Assembly (NCBI GenBank): GCA_028279345.1
Contig: JANQNY010000031.1
Location: forward strand, 62,001-126,000
Direction: 5' to 3'
Origin: Geminicoccaceae bacterium
GTDB taxonomy: Bacteria; Pseudomonadota; Alphaproteobacteria; Geminicoccales; Geminicoccaceae
DNA length: 64,000 bases
In this document: in pieces, positions 31,433 to 41,556 of the stretch
Layout: every line of letters begins with the position of its first letter
Position numbering within the stretch: the first letter of the stretch is position 1
The notes under the pieces: generated by a model
Database searches by the model: none
What the model saw: only the letters and a program-made list of their open reading frames with translations
What the model was told of the DNA's origin: nothing
Position numbers and translations under genes: made by a program

Positions 31433-32275
31433 ATGGGCGTTGTCGAGAAAGCGGTATGGTTGATCGAAACGCGCCTAAGCGACGCATTGCCAGCGGCGGA
31501 GATCGCCATGGCCGCAGGTGTATCGACGTTTCATCTGTCCCGTGTCTTTCGCGACGCCACCGGCTTGCCGCCCGCGGCCTATGCCCGTGCACGCCACCTC
31601 ACTCAGGCGGCCATGTGGCTCACCGGCGGCGACGAGGACATCCTCGGGGTGGCTCTCGCATCCGGATACGGCTCGCACGAGGCGTTCACGCGCGCCTTCC
31701 GCGAGCACTTTGGCGTCACCCCAGCGGCTGTCAGGACCCAAGGTCGCTTCGACAGCTTGCGCATCACCGAGGCCTTCGTCATGACCACCTCGCAGCAAGC
31801 CGATCTTCAGCAACCCCGCTTCGAAGAGCGCCCCGCCTTTCACGTCGCCGGGTTCGCCGAACGCTGCACCTCAGCGACCAACGGGCGCATTCCGGCTCTT
31901 TGGTCACGCTTCGCGCCGCACATCGGCAGCATTCCCGGCCAAGTCGACGACATCGCCTATGGCGTCTGCTACAACAGTGCCGAGGACGGCAGCTTCGACT
32001 ATCTCGCCGGCGTCGAGGTGCATTGGCCCGATGAGGTTGCACGCGATTTCGTGAAGCTGACGGTGCCTGCGCAGCGTTACGCCATCTTCGCCCACACGGG
32101 TCACGTTTCCGACATCCGCCAGACCTATGTGCTGATCTGGAACCTCTGGCTGCCGAGCGCGCAGGTCGAACGGGTCGACGGGCCTGACTTCGAGCGCTAC
32201 GACGACCGCTTCGACGCGGAGACGGGTACGGGCGTAGTCGAGATCTGGGTGCCGGTCCGCGTCTCGACGCGCTGA
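31433..32275 (+). CDS. AraC family regulator with GyrI-like effector domain
   Basis: A 280-residue Rob/SoxS-type regulator with the DNA-binding domain first. Two helix-turn-helices ([27 protein letters not shown] and [32 protein letters not shown]) occupy residues 20-105. A C-terminal SHS2/GyrI-like effector-binding domain follows ([16 protein letters not shown] ... [29 protein letters not shown] ... [20 protein letters not shown]). Such proteins sense small lipophilic or cationic compounds and activate export or detoxification genes. No obvious target lies next to it; the preceding GNAT gene is a candidate. Confidence 0.9.
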   Translation: MGVVEKAVWLIETRLSDALPAAEIAMAAGVSTFHLSRVFRDATGLPPAAYARARHLTQAAMWLTGGDEDILGVALASGYGSHEAFTRAFREHFGVTPAAVRTQGRFDSLRITEAFVMTTSQQADLQQPRFEERPAFHVAGFAERCTSATNGRIPALWSRFAPHIGSIPGQVDDIAYGVCYNSAEDGSFDYLAGVEVHWPDEVARDFVKLTVPAQRYAIFAHTGHVSDIRQTYVLIWNLWLPSAQVERVDGPDFERYDDRFDAETGTGVVEIWVPVRVSTR

Positions 32276-32436
32276 TCCCCCGGCACAGCGCCGACGGCAG
32301 ATCCTGTCGTCGCCCGTGCCGCCCACTACGACGACCGCATGGCTGCCAAACGCTGATCGGTCATCGAACGGCTGGTGTACTCGCGCGGGCTGCGATAGAC
32401 CGCTGGGTCCTTGAGGGTTCGGCCAGGAGAAGGGGG

Positions 32437-33807
32437 ATGGAGTCGAGCTGGCATCCGGCGAGCTGGCGAGCGCGTTCTGCCGCCCAGTTGCCGGTCTACG
32501 CCGACGCCGAGGCGCTCGCCGCGGTGGAGCGCGAGCTCGCCGGCTATCCGCCGCTGGTGTTTGCTGGTGAGGCCCGGAACCTGAAGCAGCAGCTCGCAGA
32601 GGTGGCGGCGGGCCGGGCGGTCCTCCTGCAGGGCGGCGATTGCGCCGAGGCGTTCGCCGACTTTCAGGCGGACAAGATTAGAGACACGTTGCGCGTGCTC
32701 CTGCAGATGGCGGTCGTCTTGACCTACGGCTCCGGCCTGCCGGTCGTGAAGGTCGGCCGCATGGCCGGGCAGTTCGCCAAGCCGCGCTCCGAGCCGACCG
32801 AGCGTCAGGGCGAGGTCGAGTTGCCGAGCTACAAGGGCGACATCGTCAACGGTTTGGCGTTCGACGCGCGGCTGCGTGCTCCAGCGCCCAAGCGCCAACT
32901 CAAGGCCTATGCGCAGGCGGCAGCGACCCTGAACCTGCTCCGCGCCTTCACCGAGGGTGGCTATGCCTCGCTCGAGCGCGTGCACACTTGGAATCTCGGT
33001 TTCTGCGAACGCTCGTCACAGGGCCAGCGCTATCAGGCGTTCGCCGATCAGATCACCGACGCGTTGGCGTTCATGAAGGCTTGCGGCGTCTCGCATGTGA
33101 GTACGCCTGCGATCCAGCGGACCACCTTCCACACGAGCCACGAAGCGCTCCTTCTGGGTTTCGAGGAGGCGCTGACCCGGATCGATTCCACCTCCGGTCA
33201 GTGGTACGCGACCTCGGCGCACATGCTGTGGGTCGGCGACCGGACGCGCCAAGTCGACGGCGCCCATGTCGAGTTTTGCCGCGGTGTCGCCAACCCGCTG
33301 GGCCTCAAGGCGGGGCCGACGCTCGAGCCCGATGAGCTGTTGCGCTTGCTCGACATCCTCAATCCGACGAACGAGCCCGGCCGGCTCACGGTGATCGGCC
33401 GCTTCGGCGCCGATCTGGTCGAGAGCAAGCTTTCGCGCCTCGTTCGTGCCGTCGAAAGCGAAGGGCGGACCGTCGTCTGGGCCTGTGATCCCATGCACGG
33501 CAACACCATGAAGACGGGCTCGGGCTACAAGACGCGGCCCTTCGAGCGGGTGCTGACGGAAGTGCGGCGGTTCTTCGACGTGCACCAGGCCGAGGGCACC
33601 CACGCCGGCGGTGTCCATATCGAGATGACCGGCGAGGACGTGACCGAGTGCACGGGCGGGGCGCAGGCCATCACCGACGAAGGGCTCGCCGATCGCTACC
33701 ACACCCACTGCGATCCCCGGCTCAACGCGCAACAGAGCCTGGAACTCGCGTTCCTGATCGCCGAATCGCTGCGCGCCGACCGCGCTCAGCTACGCGAAGC
33801 CTCCTAG
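32437..33807 (+). CDS. 3-deoxy-7-phosphoheptulonate synthase, class II (DAHP synthase)
   Basis: A 456-residue plant/mycobacterial-type DAHP synthase, first step of the shikimate pathway (PEP + erythrose 4-phosphate). Matching blocks are the opening [15 protein letters not shown], the phosphate-binding [95 protein letters not shown] and [21 protein letters not shown]. Metal ligands of the class (Cys in GGDCAE, His in DPMHGNT, Glu in IEMTGE, Asp near the C-terminus in CDPRLNA) are all visible. AGGAGA precedes the ATG. Confidence 0.96.
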   Translation: MESSWHPASWRARSAAQLPVYADAEALAAVERELAGYPPLVFAGEARNLKQQLAEVAAGRAVLLQGGDCAEAFADFQADKIRDTLRVLLQMAVVLTYGSGLPVVKVGRMAGQFAKPRSEPTERQGEVELPSYKGDIVNGLAFDARLRAPAPKRQLKAYAQAAATLNLLRAFTEGGYASLERVHTWNLGFCERSSQGQRYQAFADQITDALAFMKACGVSHVSTPAIQRTTFHTSHEALLLGFEEALTRIDSTSGQWYATSAHMLWVGDRTRQVDGAHVEFCRGVANPLGLKAGPTLEPDELLRLLDILNPTNEPGRLTVIGRFGADLVESKLSRLVRAVESEGRTVVWACDPMHGNTMKTGSGYKTRPFERVLTEVRRFFDVHQAEGTHAGGVHIEMTGEDVTECTGGAQAITDEGLADRYHTHCDPRLNAQQSLELAFLIAESLRADRAQLREAS

Positions 33808-33820
33808 GCGGCGAAGGCGC

Positions 33821-34942
33821 ATGAGCGACGAGACCGCGCCGTTCACCGACAAGTACTTCCTGAAGACGCGCGAGATCGTCACCAAGTTCGGTGACACGGA
33901 CGTCACTTACGCGATCTTTATGCGACGGCCGGTGATTTTCTGCCCGCGGCTTGCTGTGGCGTGGCTCGAGCGCATCGCCGAGCAGCGTGGCGTCCGTTTC
34001 GAGATCGACCTCTGCTATCCCGAAGGCGCTTGGGTCGGTGCGGGCGAACCGTTGATGTACATCAGCGGCTCGTTCCGCGAGCTCTCCGATCTAGAGACGC
34101 TGCTCTTGCAGCAGATCGGTCCGCCGTGCGTGGCGGCGTTCAACGCTTACACCATGTGCACGGATCTTCCCTATGTCAGCTTCCTCGCGATGGACGCACG
34201 GCACTGCGCCGGCCCGCCCATGGCGGACCTCATGGCCTATGCCGCGAGTGTAGGTTCCGAGCGCGCCAAGCGCGAACGTGGCGCCAAGGGCTTCATCGGT
34301 TCCGCAAACGACGCGACGGCCCACTATTTCGGCCGCGACAAGGGCCTTGGGACGATGCCGCACGCGTTGATCGGCTACGCCGGCAGTACGCTACGCGCCG
34401 CTGAGATGTACCATCAGACCTATCCTGACGAGCCGCTGTTCGTGCTTGTCGACTATTTCGGCCGTGAGATCACCGATGCGCTGGAGGTTTGCCGCGCCTT
34501 TCCCGAACTCGCGGCCGACGGGCGGCTGAGCATTCGGATCGATACACATGGGGGCCGCTTCATCGAAGGGCTCGACACCGCCTTGTCCTACGCCGTGCTC
34601 GAACGCCACGCACCGGATGCTATCCGGACCTATCGCACCGAGCGTGAGCTCCGTTGGCTGACCGGCACGGGCGTCACGGCGGCGGCGATCTTCCACGCGC
34701 GCGAGCGGCTTGACGCAGCAGGTTTCGATCGTGTGCGGATCATTGGAAGTTCGGGTTTCGGTCCTGAAAAGTGCAAGCTGATGGCAAGTGTCCGCGCACC
34801 GGTTGATTTCATCGGTACCGGCTCCTACCTGCCGGAACGATGGACGGAGACTTATGCGACGGCGGACGTCATCGCCTACGCCGGCGCTGCGCGTGTGAAG
34901 CTTGGTCGCGAGTTTCTGCTGCGTACGGGGGGCCGGGAATAG
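33821..34942 (+). CDS. Nicotinate phosphoribosyltransferase
   Basis: A 373-residue NAD-salvage enzyme of the shorter, archaeal-like NAPRTase branch. The N-terminal swapped domain has FTDKYFLKTREIVTKF and VTYAIFMRRP. It is followed by YISGSFRELSDLETLLLQQIGPPCVAAFN, GSANDATAHYFG, GTMPHALIGYAGSTLRAAE, VLVDYFGREITDALEVCR, RIDTHGGRFIEGLD and the phosphate-binding IIGSSGFGPEKC ... FIGTGSYLP. It converts nicotinate and PRPP to nicotinate mononucleotide. It starts 13 nt after the DAHP-synthase stop and is probably co-transcribed. Confidence 0.9.
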   Translation: MSDETAPFTDKYFLKTREIVTKFGDTDVTYAIFMRRPVIFCPRLAVAWLERIAEQRGVRFEIDLCYPEGAWVGAGEPLMYISGSFRELSDLETLLLQQIGPPCVAAFNAYTMCTDLPYVSFLAMDARHCAGPPMADLMAYAASVGSERAKRERGAKGFIGSANDATAHYFGRDKGLGTMPHALIGYAGSTLRAAEMYHQTYPDEPLFVLVDYFGREITDALEVCRAFPELAADGRLSIRIDTHGGRFIEGLDTALSYAVLERHAPDAIRTYRTERELRWLTGTGVTAAAIFHARERLDAAGFDRVRIIGSSGFGPEKCKLMASVRAPVDFIGTGSYLPERWTETYATADVIAYAGAARVKLGREFLLRTGGRE

Positions 34943-34988
34943 ACCTGTCGATACGCCGTCTGCACTTTACACGTCGGGGCGAGGGCGC

Positions 34989-35543
34989 GTGCAAAAAGAC
35001 CAGGGTTCACCCATCGATCCCAAGGACGCGCTAGAACAGGCTATCATTGCGCATATCGCGGGACTCCGTCGCTATGCGCGGGCGCTGCTGGGAGGCGGTG
35101 TTGGCGATTCGGAAGACTTGGTCCAGGAGAGCCTGGCTCGAGCGCTGGCGCGACTGCGGCCTTGGACGGAAGTCCGAGACCTTCGATCGTACTTGTTCAC
35201 GATCTTGCACAACCTCTACGTCGACGAATACCGAAGTCGGCGGGCCGCGCCCATCATCTTCGATCTCGAGAATGTTCTGCACCACCCCGCCGCACCGCCG
35301 AACCAGGACCGGCGGCTTGAGCTACGCGACCTCGCCCGTGGCCTTGACCACCTTGCTGATGAACAACGCGAAGTTCTGCTGCTCGTCGGTTTGGAAGGGG
35401 TCTCATACGCCGAGGCCGCACGCATTTTGGACATACCGATCGGGACCGTGATGTCACGTCTATCGCGTGCCCGGCGCCAGCTCCGGATTCTTATGCAGGC
35501 CGATGAAACCCCCACACCCGTTGCCAAGCGGAAACCGTCATGA
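34989..35543 (+). CDS. ECF-type RNA polymerase sigma factor
   Basis: A 184-residue sigma-70 family factor with regions 2 and 4 only. Region 2 is ALEQAIIAHIAGLRRYARALLGGGVGDSEDLVQESLARALARL, with RDLRSYLFTILHNLYVDEYR as its 2.4 helix. Region 4 is LADEQREVLLLVGLEGVSYAEAARILDIPIGTVMSRLSRARRQLR. The GTG at 34989 follows a GGCGAGG ribosome site; the frame extends 29 codons into the preceding gene's end. The anti-sigma gene overlaps its stop (ATGA), so the two are translationally coupled. Confidence 0.9.
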   Translation: MQKDQGSPIDPKDALEQAIIAHIAGLRRYARALLGGGVGDSEDLVQESLARALARLRPWTEVRDLRSYLFTILHNLYVDEYRSRRAAPIIFDLENVLHHPAAPPNQDRRLELRDLARGLDHLADEQREVLLLVGLEGVSYAEAARILDIPIGTVMSRLSRARRQLRILMQADETPTPVAKRKPS

Positions 35544-36499
35544 TTGATCGCCGCGACAAACATGATCCACAGGTCGTCGATTTCACCCTCAACCGGTTCG
35601 TCGATGGCGATCTGCGCCCCGATGAGCGCGCTACCGTAGCGGCGCTGCTCTCCGCCGACGCTGACGCCATGGCGCGCGCCAGCGACTATCAGCGGCAGAA
35701 CGTGCTGTTGCAGGCCCTCTATCCAAGCCTCGCCGACGACGCCGCGCTGCCCTCGGCGGGTGCCGAGCTGGCCGCGGGCGTCCGACGTGGCCGGCGCACG
35801 CGGCAGGCGTTGGCGGCATCGGTCGCGCTGTTGGCGCTGGTGGGCGCTGGGGTGTCCGGCTGGCAGGCGCAACAGTTCCTGCACCCCTCACAACCGCAGG
35901 CGCCGATTGTCGCCGTGCTTCCGTCGGTGGTTCCCGGAAGCACTGCCTCGACGATCACGACATCGGTGCCCAGTGTGCCTGGTCCCGACGCCGAAGTCGT
36001 GAAGACGGTAGCGCCGAGCCTTGCGATCCCGCAGGGCGCCTCGCAGGTGCCGGTACACCCGCCGAACCTGCGCGCCGTCGGCTATCAGCTGGTGGACGGC
36101 CGTGCGGACGTCACGTCCTATGGTCCGGTGATCCGCTTTGCCTACGAGCCAGTGACTGGCACCGAGGGCACGCATCTGAGCTTGGCGGTCGCAGCCTTCG
36201 GTGGCGATCGCCAGAGTCTCACCACGAGCATCAACCCGCAACACACCTCCCTGTTCTGGCGGAGCGGATCGCTCATGTATGCCCTTTCCGGCAACGCCGA
36301 TCCGGCTGGTCTGTTGCACGTGCTTGGTGCCGTTCGTGGATTGGAGGCGTCGTCGAGCGGGCCCGATGCAGCGCCCGTGGTGACGGTTTCGCCGCAAGCG
36401 CCCGGAGTGGTCGAGCCGGCCGTCGAAAGCCCGGTTGATCAGGCACCGGTGCCGGTATCGCCTGCGGTCGAGGTCAGCGATCCACCGAAGGATACCTGA
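35540..36499 (+). CDS. Anti-sigma factor, single-pass membrane protein
   Basis: A 319-residue protein. The cytoplasmic N-terminus (about 1-88, VVDFTLNRFVDGDLRPDERATVAALLSADADAMARASDY) matches the small helical domain of anti-sigma proteins. A single membrane helix (QALAASVALLALVGAGVSGW, about 91-110) is followed by a periplasmic Pro/Val-rich region. A folded segment (RAVGYQLVDGRADVTSYGPVIRFAYEP ... LSLAVAAFGGD) resembles the extracytoplasmic part of similar anti-sigmas. No zinc-type HxxxCxxC is present. It presumably holds the adjacent ECF factor until an envelope signal releases it (inference). Confidence 0.85.
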   Translation: MIDRRDKHDPQVVDFTLNRFVDGDLRPDERATVAALLSADADAMARASDYQRQNVLLQALYPSLADDAALPSAGAELAAGVRRGRRTRQALAASVALLALVGAGVSGWQAQQFLHPSQPQAPIVAVLPSVVPGSTASTITTSVPSVPGPDAEVVKTVAPSLAIPQGASQVPVHPPNLRAVGYQLVDGRADVTSYGPVIRFAYEPVTGTEGTHLSLAVAAFGGDRQSLTTSINPQHTSLFWRSGSLMYALSGNADPAGLLHVLGAVRGLEASSSGPDAAPVVTVSPQAPGVVEPAVESPVDQAPVPVSPAVEVSDPPKDT

Positions 36500-36511
36500 G
36501 GCGCTATCCAG

Positions 36512-37009
36512 CTAGGCCAGGGGCCAGCGACCCGTGAGGTCAAACGGCAGGAGGTCGGCCCCTAGGCCCACGACCTTGGCGTAGCCGTGGAGGTGAAAGC
36601 CGATGCCCCGCGGCGGCGGTGAGCGGTCCAGGAGGGCCGCCATCGCCGGGCTCGGTTCGAACGGCAGGACAATCTCGACCGTTCGCCGGCCGCGCGCCGG
36701 CAGGAACCGGTCCTTACCAGCGGTCGTGCGTCCCAACAGCGTGCCGTTGAGCACGAACGTGCACGTCACGGCGTCCACGGCGAGACGCCAGTCATTGGGA
36801 TTGCTGAAGCCCAGCACCGCGCGGGCCATTGCGCCGACACGGCGCTTGCGTCGGATCGTGAGTTCGTCGAGCTCGACGCTGGGCGCCAACGCCAGACGCC
36901 ACTCGTCGTCGATGGAACGGCAGCTACCGAGGACGGCCGCCAGCCCCAGGCAGAAGCCGCGTCGGCTGGTCGGCGCGTAGGCCATCGTCGTCCATCCGGG
37001 GCGATCCAT
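36512..37009 (-). CDS. LEA type 2 (WHy domain) family lipoprotein-like protein
   Basis: About 165 residues. The leader TSRRGFCLGLAAVLGSCRS combines a twin-arginine-like motif with a possible lipobox (LGSC). The body (LAPSVELDELTIRRKRRVGAMARAVLGFSNPNDWRLAVDAVTCTFVLNGTLLGRTTAGKDRFLPARGRRTVEIVLPF) has the WHy/LEA-2 beta-sandwich pattern with the N-P-N turn (SNPNDW). LEA-2 proteins are associated with desiccation or stress; bacterial roles are poorly known. The start at 37009 has AAGGAA just upstream; ATGs at 37024 and 36985 are alternatives. Divergent from the acetoacetyl-CoA synthetase gene. Confidence 0.75.
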   Translation of the reverse strand: MDRPGWTTMAYAPTSRRGFCLGLAAVLGSCRSIDDEWRLALAPSVELDELTIRRKRRVGAMARAVLGFSNPNDWRLAVDAVTCTFVLNGTLLGRTTAGKDRFLPARGRRTVEIVLPFEPSPAMAALLDRSPPPRGIGFHLHGYAKVVGLGADLLPFDLTGRWPLA

Positions 37010-37082
37010 TGTTCCTTTTCGCATCGATCCGTTAAGAAGTGATTGCGAGCCCGCTGGTGGAGGTTGCGCCGGGAGACCCGCC

Positions 37083-39032
37083 ATGAATCCCATTCTTTGG
37101 CAGCCCACGTCGGACGCACTGGCGACGAGCGCGATGGGCCGTTTCCAGCAGCGTTTCGGTGACCGCCTCGGTCGTCCCCTTGGGGATTGGCCTAGCCTGT
37201 GGCGCGCTTCCGTTGATCATCAGGAGGACTTCTGGGCCCTGGTCTGGGAGGACTTGGGTGTGATCGCCGACGCACCCTACACGGAGGCGCTTCGCGACGG
37301 CGCGCTGATGCCGGGGGCGACCTGGTTTCCCGGCACTACGCTCAACTTCGCCAGGAACTTACTCCGCCTCGACAACGCTAGACCGGCGATCATTGCCTAT
37401 GGTGAGGACGGTCGCCGCGAGGAGGTGACGTGGGCTGGCCTACAGGCACGGGTGGCGGCGTTGCAGGCCGTGCTCGCCGATGCCGGGGTGGGCCCGGGCG
37501 ATCGCGTCGCCGCCGTGCTACCCAACGTGCCCGAAGCCATCATCGGCATGCTCGCGACCGCTACGCTGGGTGGGACCTGGTCTTCCTGCTCTCCCGATTT
37601 CGGTATTCAGGGGATTCTCGATCGCTTCGGACAGATCGAGCCCAAGGTGCTCATGGCCGCCGACGGCTACCACTATGCGGGCAAGGCGATCGACATCCGC
37701 GACAAGGTCGCCACGGCCAGGCGCGCGCTCCCCTCCGTGCGCCAGCTCGTCCTCGTGCGCTATCTCGACTCCGCCGCCAGACTGGAGAGCATCGACGACG
37801 CCATCGCCCTGGACACGGTCGCGGTCGATCCCGAGGCGCGACCGAGCTTTGCCTCCGTCCCCTTCGCGCAGCCCCTCTACGTACTCTACTCCTCGGGCAC
37901 CACGGGCAAGCCCAAGGCGATCGTGCATGGCGTCGGGGGCACGCTCCTCCAGCACCTCAAGGAGCACAAGCTGCACGGCGACCTGAAGCCGGGTGAGCGG
38001 CTCTTCTACTTCACCACGTGCGGCTGGATGATGTGGAACTGGCTGGCCTCCGGTCTGGCATCGGAGGCGACGCTCGTGCTCTTCGACGGCTCGCCCTTCC
38101 ATCCTGGCCCCGAGCGTCTCTTCGATCTCGTGGCCGAAGCCGGCGTCAACATCTTCGGGACGAGTGCCAAGTATATCGATGCCGTCAAGAAGTCGGGCCT
38201 CCGACCGCGCGACCGCTGCAATCTCTCTGAGCTACGCACGATCCTCTCGACCGGCTCGCCGCTGCTGCCCGAAAGCTTCGATTTCGTCTACGACGCGATC
38301 AAGCCCGAGGTACAGCTCGGCTCGATCTCCGGGGGGACGGACATCGTCTCCTGCTTCGTGCTCAACAACCCGCTCCTGCCCGTCCGCCGCGGCGAGATCC
38401 AGGGCCCGGGCCTAGGCATGTCGGTCGACGTTTGGGACGAGACCGGCGGGTCAATCCGCGAGGCCAAGGGCGAGCTCGTCTGCACCCGCCCGTTCCCGGC
38501 GATGCCTCTGTGTTTCTGGAACGATGTGGACGGCCGCCGCTACCACGATGCCTACTTCGAGCGCTTCCCCGATGTCTGGTGCCATGGCGACTTTGCCGAG
38601 ATCACGGACAGCGGCGGCTTTGTCATTCACGGTCGTTCGGACGCGGTCCTCAATCCCGGTGGGGTGCGGATCGGAACGGCGGAGATCTATCGGCAGGTCG
38701 AGCAGATCGACGAGGTGCTGGAATCGCTGTGCGTCGGCCAAGATTGGCAAGGTGACGTGCGGGTGGTCCTGTTCGTACGGCTGCGCCCGGAGCTGAAACT
38801 CGATGACGAACTGGTGGCGCGCATCCGCTCACGCATCCGCGAGAACACCACGCCGCGCCACGTGCCCGCGCGCGTCGTCCAAGTCGACGACGTTCCCCGG
38901 ACGCTCTCGGGCAAGATCGTCGAGCTGGCGGTGCGCGACGTCATCCACGGCCGCCCGGTGAAGAACACCGACGCGCTCGCGAACCCGGAGGCTCTCGATC
39001 AGTACCGCGATCGGCCCGAACTCGGCGCGTGA
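37083..39032 (+). CDS. Acetoacetate--CoA ligase (acetoacetyl-CoA synthetase)
   Basis: A 649-residue member of the ANL adenylate-forming superfamily, full length for AacS. N-terminal [21 protein letters not shown] and [16 protein letters not shown] match the AacS/ACS N-domain. P-loop [118 protein letters not shown] and the C-terminal Lys motif RTLSGKIVE are all present. It activates acetoacetate with ATP for ketone-body or polyhydroxybutyrate carbon use. A GGGAGA site precedes the ATG. Confidence 0.95.
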   Translation: MNPILWQPTSDALATSAMGRFQQRFGDRLGRPLGDWPSLWRASVDHQEDFWALVWEDLGVIADAPYTEALRDGALMPGATWFPGTTLNFARNLLRLDNARPAIIAYGEDGRREEVTWAGLQARVAALQAVLADAGVGPGDRVAAVLPNVPEAIIGMLATATLGGTWSSCSPDFGIQGILDRFGQIEPKVLMAADGYHYAGKAIDIRDKVATARRALPSVRQLVLVRYLDSAARLESIDDAIALDTVAVDPEARPSFASVPFAQPLYVLYSSGTTGKPKAIVHGVGGTLLQHLKEHKLHGDLKPGERLFYFTTCGWMMWNWLASGLASEATLVLFDGSPFHPGPERLFDLVAEAGVNIFGTSAKYIDAVKKSGLRPRDRCNLSELRTILSTGSPLLPESFDFVYDAIKPEVQLGSISGGTDIVSCFVLNNPLLPVRRGEIQGPGLGMSVDVWDETGGSIREAKGELVCTRPFPAMPLCFWNDVDGRRYHDAYFERFPDVWCHGDFAEITDSGGFVIHGRSDAVLNPGGVRIGTAEIYRQVEQIDEVLESLCVGQDWQGDVRVVLFVRLRPELKLDDELVARIRSRIRENTTPRHVPARVVQVDDVPRTLSGKIVELAVRDVIHGRPVKNTDALANPEALDQYRDRPELGA

Positions 39033-39048
39033 GCGCCTGACCCGTCGC

Positions 39049-40467
39049 TTGCCCGCCATCGGCGAGATCCCGCGCGCAAGGGCCCGGCGCCACCCGTTGC
39101 GGCTTGCCCGCGAGGTTCTGCTCTGGTCGGCTCCGGCCTGGTTGGCACTCGCCTTCGGCATGCTGCTCGGCTGGTGGTCCGCCGAGGCGACGCTTGCCGC
39201 CGGCGGTGTCGGGATCCTCGCCGCTCTGCCGCTGGCCGTCGCTCGACGCCGCCTGATCGAAGAGCTGACGGAGCTCGTGGAGAGCTGGCCGCAGGGGCTC
39301 GATCGCGAGCCACCTTTGCGCGGCGGCTGGGTGATCGATGCCGCTTTCGTCGCGGCGCTCTGGCGATTCTTCCGCTGGCTCAAGCAGCGCGCCGACCGCG
39401 AAACCGCGGAGATCGCTTTGCAGGAGCGGTTGATGGAGGTCCTGCCCGATCCGCTCCTGCAGGTCGACCTCCGCGGCAGCGTGGTCTACGCCAATCGAGC
39501 GGCGCTCGAACGCTTCGGCGCCGACCTCAGGGGCCGGCCGCTACGCCGCGTGCTTCGCGCCCCCGAACTGCTGGAGGCGGTGGCGTCCGCACTCGATGCA
39601 GACCTCGCCAGCCAGGTCACGCTCGCCGAGCCGCGCGCGCACGGCCGCCGCTTTCAGGTAGAAGTCCAGCCGGTGAGGATCCCTGGCCAGGAGCCACTGG
39701 CACTGATGGTGCTCCGCGAACGAACCTCGGAGCATCTCAGCCAGCGCATGATGAGCGACTTCGTGGCCAATGCGAGCCATGAGATCAGGACGCCGCTCAC
39801 GGCGATCCGCGGCTTCATCGACACGTTGCGCGGACCCGCGCGCGACGATGCCCAAGCGCGCGAGCGCTTTCTCCAGACCATGGCGACCGAAGCCGACCGC
39901 ATGGCGCGACTGGTCGGCGAACTGATGACGCTTTCACAGGTCGAACTCATGGAGCTGCATCGGCCCGATGCGCCGGTCGCGATAGGGGAGGTACTCGACG
40001 CCGTGGTCTCGGCCCAGGCCGGTGTCGCCGCGAGCAATGGTGTCGAGTTGCGCCTAGATGTCGCGGATCGGCTGCCGACTGTGCCCGGCGACGCGGACCA
40101 GCTGCAACAGGTGTTCACCAACCTTGTCGACAATGCCCTGAAATACGGCAGCGCCGGCGGACGCGTGGACATTCGGGCGAAGACGCTCGCTGCAGCGCCA
40201 CCGCGCGCGAGTCGGCTTTCGGGACTGGCCGCCGTGGCGGTCGACGTCATCGACTATGGTGATGGCATTCCTGCCGACGCCGTGCCGCGAATCACCGAGC
40301 GCTTCTTTCGCGTCGACAGCTCGAGATCGCGCCTGCTCGGTGGCACCGGCCTTGGCCTCGCCATCGTCAAGCACATCGTCAATCGCCATCGCGGTCACCT
40401 CGCGATCGACAGCGCGCTAGGCGAGGGTTGTCGCGTCACCGTCTACCTGGAGATGGTCGGCGAGTGA
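39049..40467 (+). CDS. Sensor histidine kinase, PhoR-like
   Basis: A 472-residue kinase with two membrane helices (about residues 23-43 and 49-66). A PAS-like segment follows (LMEVLPDPLLQVDLRGSVVYANRAALERFG), then HisKA with the phospho-acceptor His244 in FVANASHEIRTPLTAIRGFIDTL. HATPase motifs are QVFTNLVDNALKYG (N box), DYGDGIPADAVPRITERFFRVD (G1/F) and GGTGLGLAIVKHIVNRHRG (G2). Layout and sequence resemble PhoR of phosphate control. The start is a TTG at 39049, the only start before the first helix. No phoB, pst or phoU gene is adjacent, so its partner is encoded elsewhere. Confidence 0.88.
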   Translation: MPAIGEIPRARARRHPLRLAREVLLWSAPAWLALAFGMLLGWWSAEATLAAGGVGILAALPLAVARRRLIEELTELVESWPQGLDREPPLRGGWVIDAAFVAALWRFFRWLKQRADRETAEIALQERLMEVLPDPLLQVDLRGSVVYANRAALERFGADLRGRPLRRVLRAPELLEAVASALDADLASQVTLAEPRAHGRRFQVEVQPVRIPGQEPLALMVLRERTSEHLSQRMMSDFVANASHEIRTPLTAIRGFIDTLRGPARDDAQARERFLQTMATEADRMARLVGELMTLSQVELMELHRPDAPVAIGEVLDAVVSAQAGVAASNGVELRLDVADRLPTVPGDADQLQQVFTNLVDNALKYGSAGGRVDIRAKTLAAAPPRASRLSGLAAVAVDVIDYGDGIPADAVPRITERFFRVDSSRSRLLGGTGLGLAIVKHIVNRHRGHLAIDSALGEGCRVTVYLEMVGE

Positions 40468-40568
40468 CAGCCGGACAGTCTGCGCTACTTGCAAGTGAGG
40501 CGGTCCAACGCCAACGATGCGTTCAGAGCAAAGCACTGGCGCGCAGATCGAGCCGAGGGAGGCCGCAG

Positions 40569-40859
40569 ATGAGGATCGTGGTGATCGCCCGGGTCGAGGC
40601 ATTGCCCGGGCACGAGGCGGAGGTTGCAGACCTCTTGCGCAATCAGCTGGCCCCGACCTTGGAAGAGAAGGGGTGCCTCAACTACGACCTGCACCGCGAT
40701 CGTGCGGATCCGCGGGTGTTCTGGTTCCATGAGACCTGGGCGTCCGAGGCTGATCTCGAGGCGCACAGCCGAGCGCCGCACTTGGTTGCCAATCGCGAGC
40801 GGCTACGCCCGCATCTCGCCGGCCCGACGCAAGTACATCGCCTGCAGAAGCTCAGCTGA
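40569..40859 (+). CDS. Antibiotic biosynthesis monooxygenase (ABM) domain protein
   Basis: A 96-residue dimeric ferredoxin-like protein (MRIVVIARVEALPGHEAEVADLLRNQLAPTLEEKGCLNYDLHRDRADPRVFWFHETWASEADLEAHSRAPHL, split here across strands and helices). The pattern is that of YgiN/quinol monooxygenases: a cofactor-free oxygenase fold with the E-x-W and H-x-x-A-P-H region. GGGAGG is well placed before the ATG at 40569. Actual substrate unknown. It stands alone between the kinase and GNAT genes. Confidence 0.85.
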   Translation: MRIVVIARVEALPGHEAEVADLLRNQLAPTLEEKGCLNYDLHRDRADPRVFWFHETWASEADLEAHSRAPHLVANRERLRPHLAGPTQVHRLQKLS

Positions 40860-41006
40860 GCGGCGGCAATCGCACCGCATGCTTGACGTGATGCAGTCAC
40901 CGCCCTAGCGACCTTCAGATGACCCGGCGCACGCACCGAATCGAGCGACGACGACGCTGACCCTCCGTCAGCTTCCCCCGTCTTTGCCCGCTTCGGGACT
41001 ACCCGC

Positions 41007-41525
41007 GTGTTTCAGATCGACATCGAAAGGCCGGCCGACGCGCCGGCGATCGAGCGGCTGCTCGATCTCACCTTCGGGCCGCATCGGCATCGGAAGGCCT
41101 CCTACCAGTTTCGCTGCTCCGTGCCGCACCGCGCCGACCTCGCCCGTGCCGCACGCCGTGGCGGCGACCTCGTGGGCACGATCCGCTACTGGCCGATCCT
41201 TATCGATGGGCACCCGGCGTTGCTGCTGGGGCCTTTGGGCGTCGAGCCGGCCCTGCGCGGGCTAGGCATCGGCCGCGAACTTGTGCGGACGACGTGCAGC
41301 CTTGCCGCTCAGGGTGGCACGCCCGTGCTGCTAGTGGGTGATCTCGCCTACTATGGGCCGTTGGGCTTTGTTCCGGCGGATACCCGCGTCGTCATGCCGG
41401 ATGAACGCCCGGAGCGGGTCTTAGCGCTCGGGCCGTTGGCACGGGTGCCGACCGGCAGATTGGCGCCGCTGGTCAGTACCGGTGAACGTGCGACGGTGGC
41501 CTTGCCGCCCGCGCTTGAAGGGTGA
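41007..41525 (+). CDS. GNAT family N-acetyltransferase (YhbS-like)
   Basis: A 172-residue acetyltransferase starting at GTG. It has IERPADAPAIERLLDLTFGPHR, the strand VGTIRYWPILIDGHPALLLGPLGVEP and the acetyl-CoA loop ALRGLGIGRELVRT. VLLVGDLAYYGPLGF is typical of YhbS-type enzymes with the YYxxxGF signature. Substrate unknown. The end overlaps the open frame ahead of the TAXI protein but not its likely start. Confidence 0.85.
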   Translation: MFQIDIERPADAPAIERLLDLTFGPHRHRKASYQFRCSVPHRADLARAARRGGDLVGTIRYWPILIDGHPALLLGPLGVEPALRGLGIGRELVRTTCSLAAQGGTPVLLVGDLAYYGPLGFVPADTRVVMPDERPERVLALGPLARVPTGRLAPLVSTGERATVALPPALEG

Positions 41526-41556
41526 CGAACGCCGACCGTGCACGCTATGCACGGAC

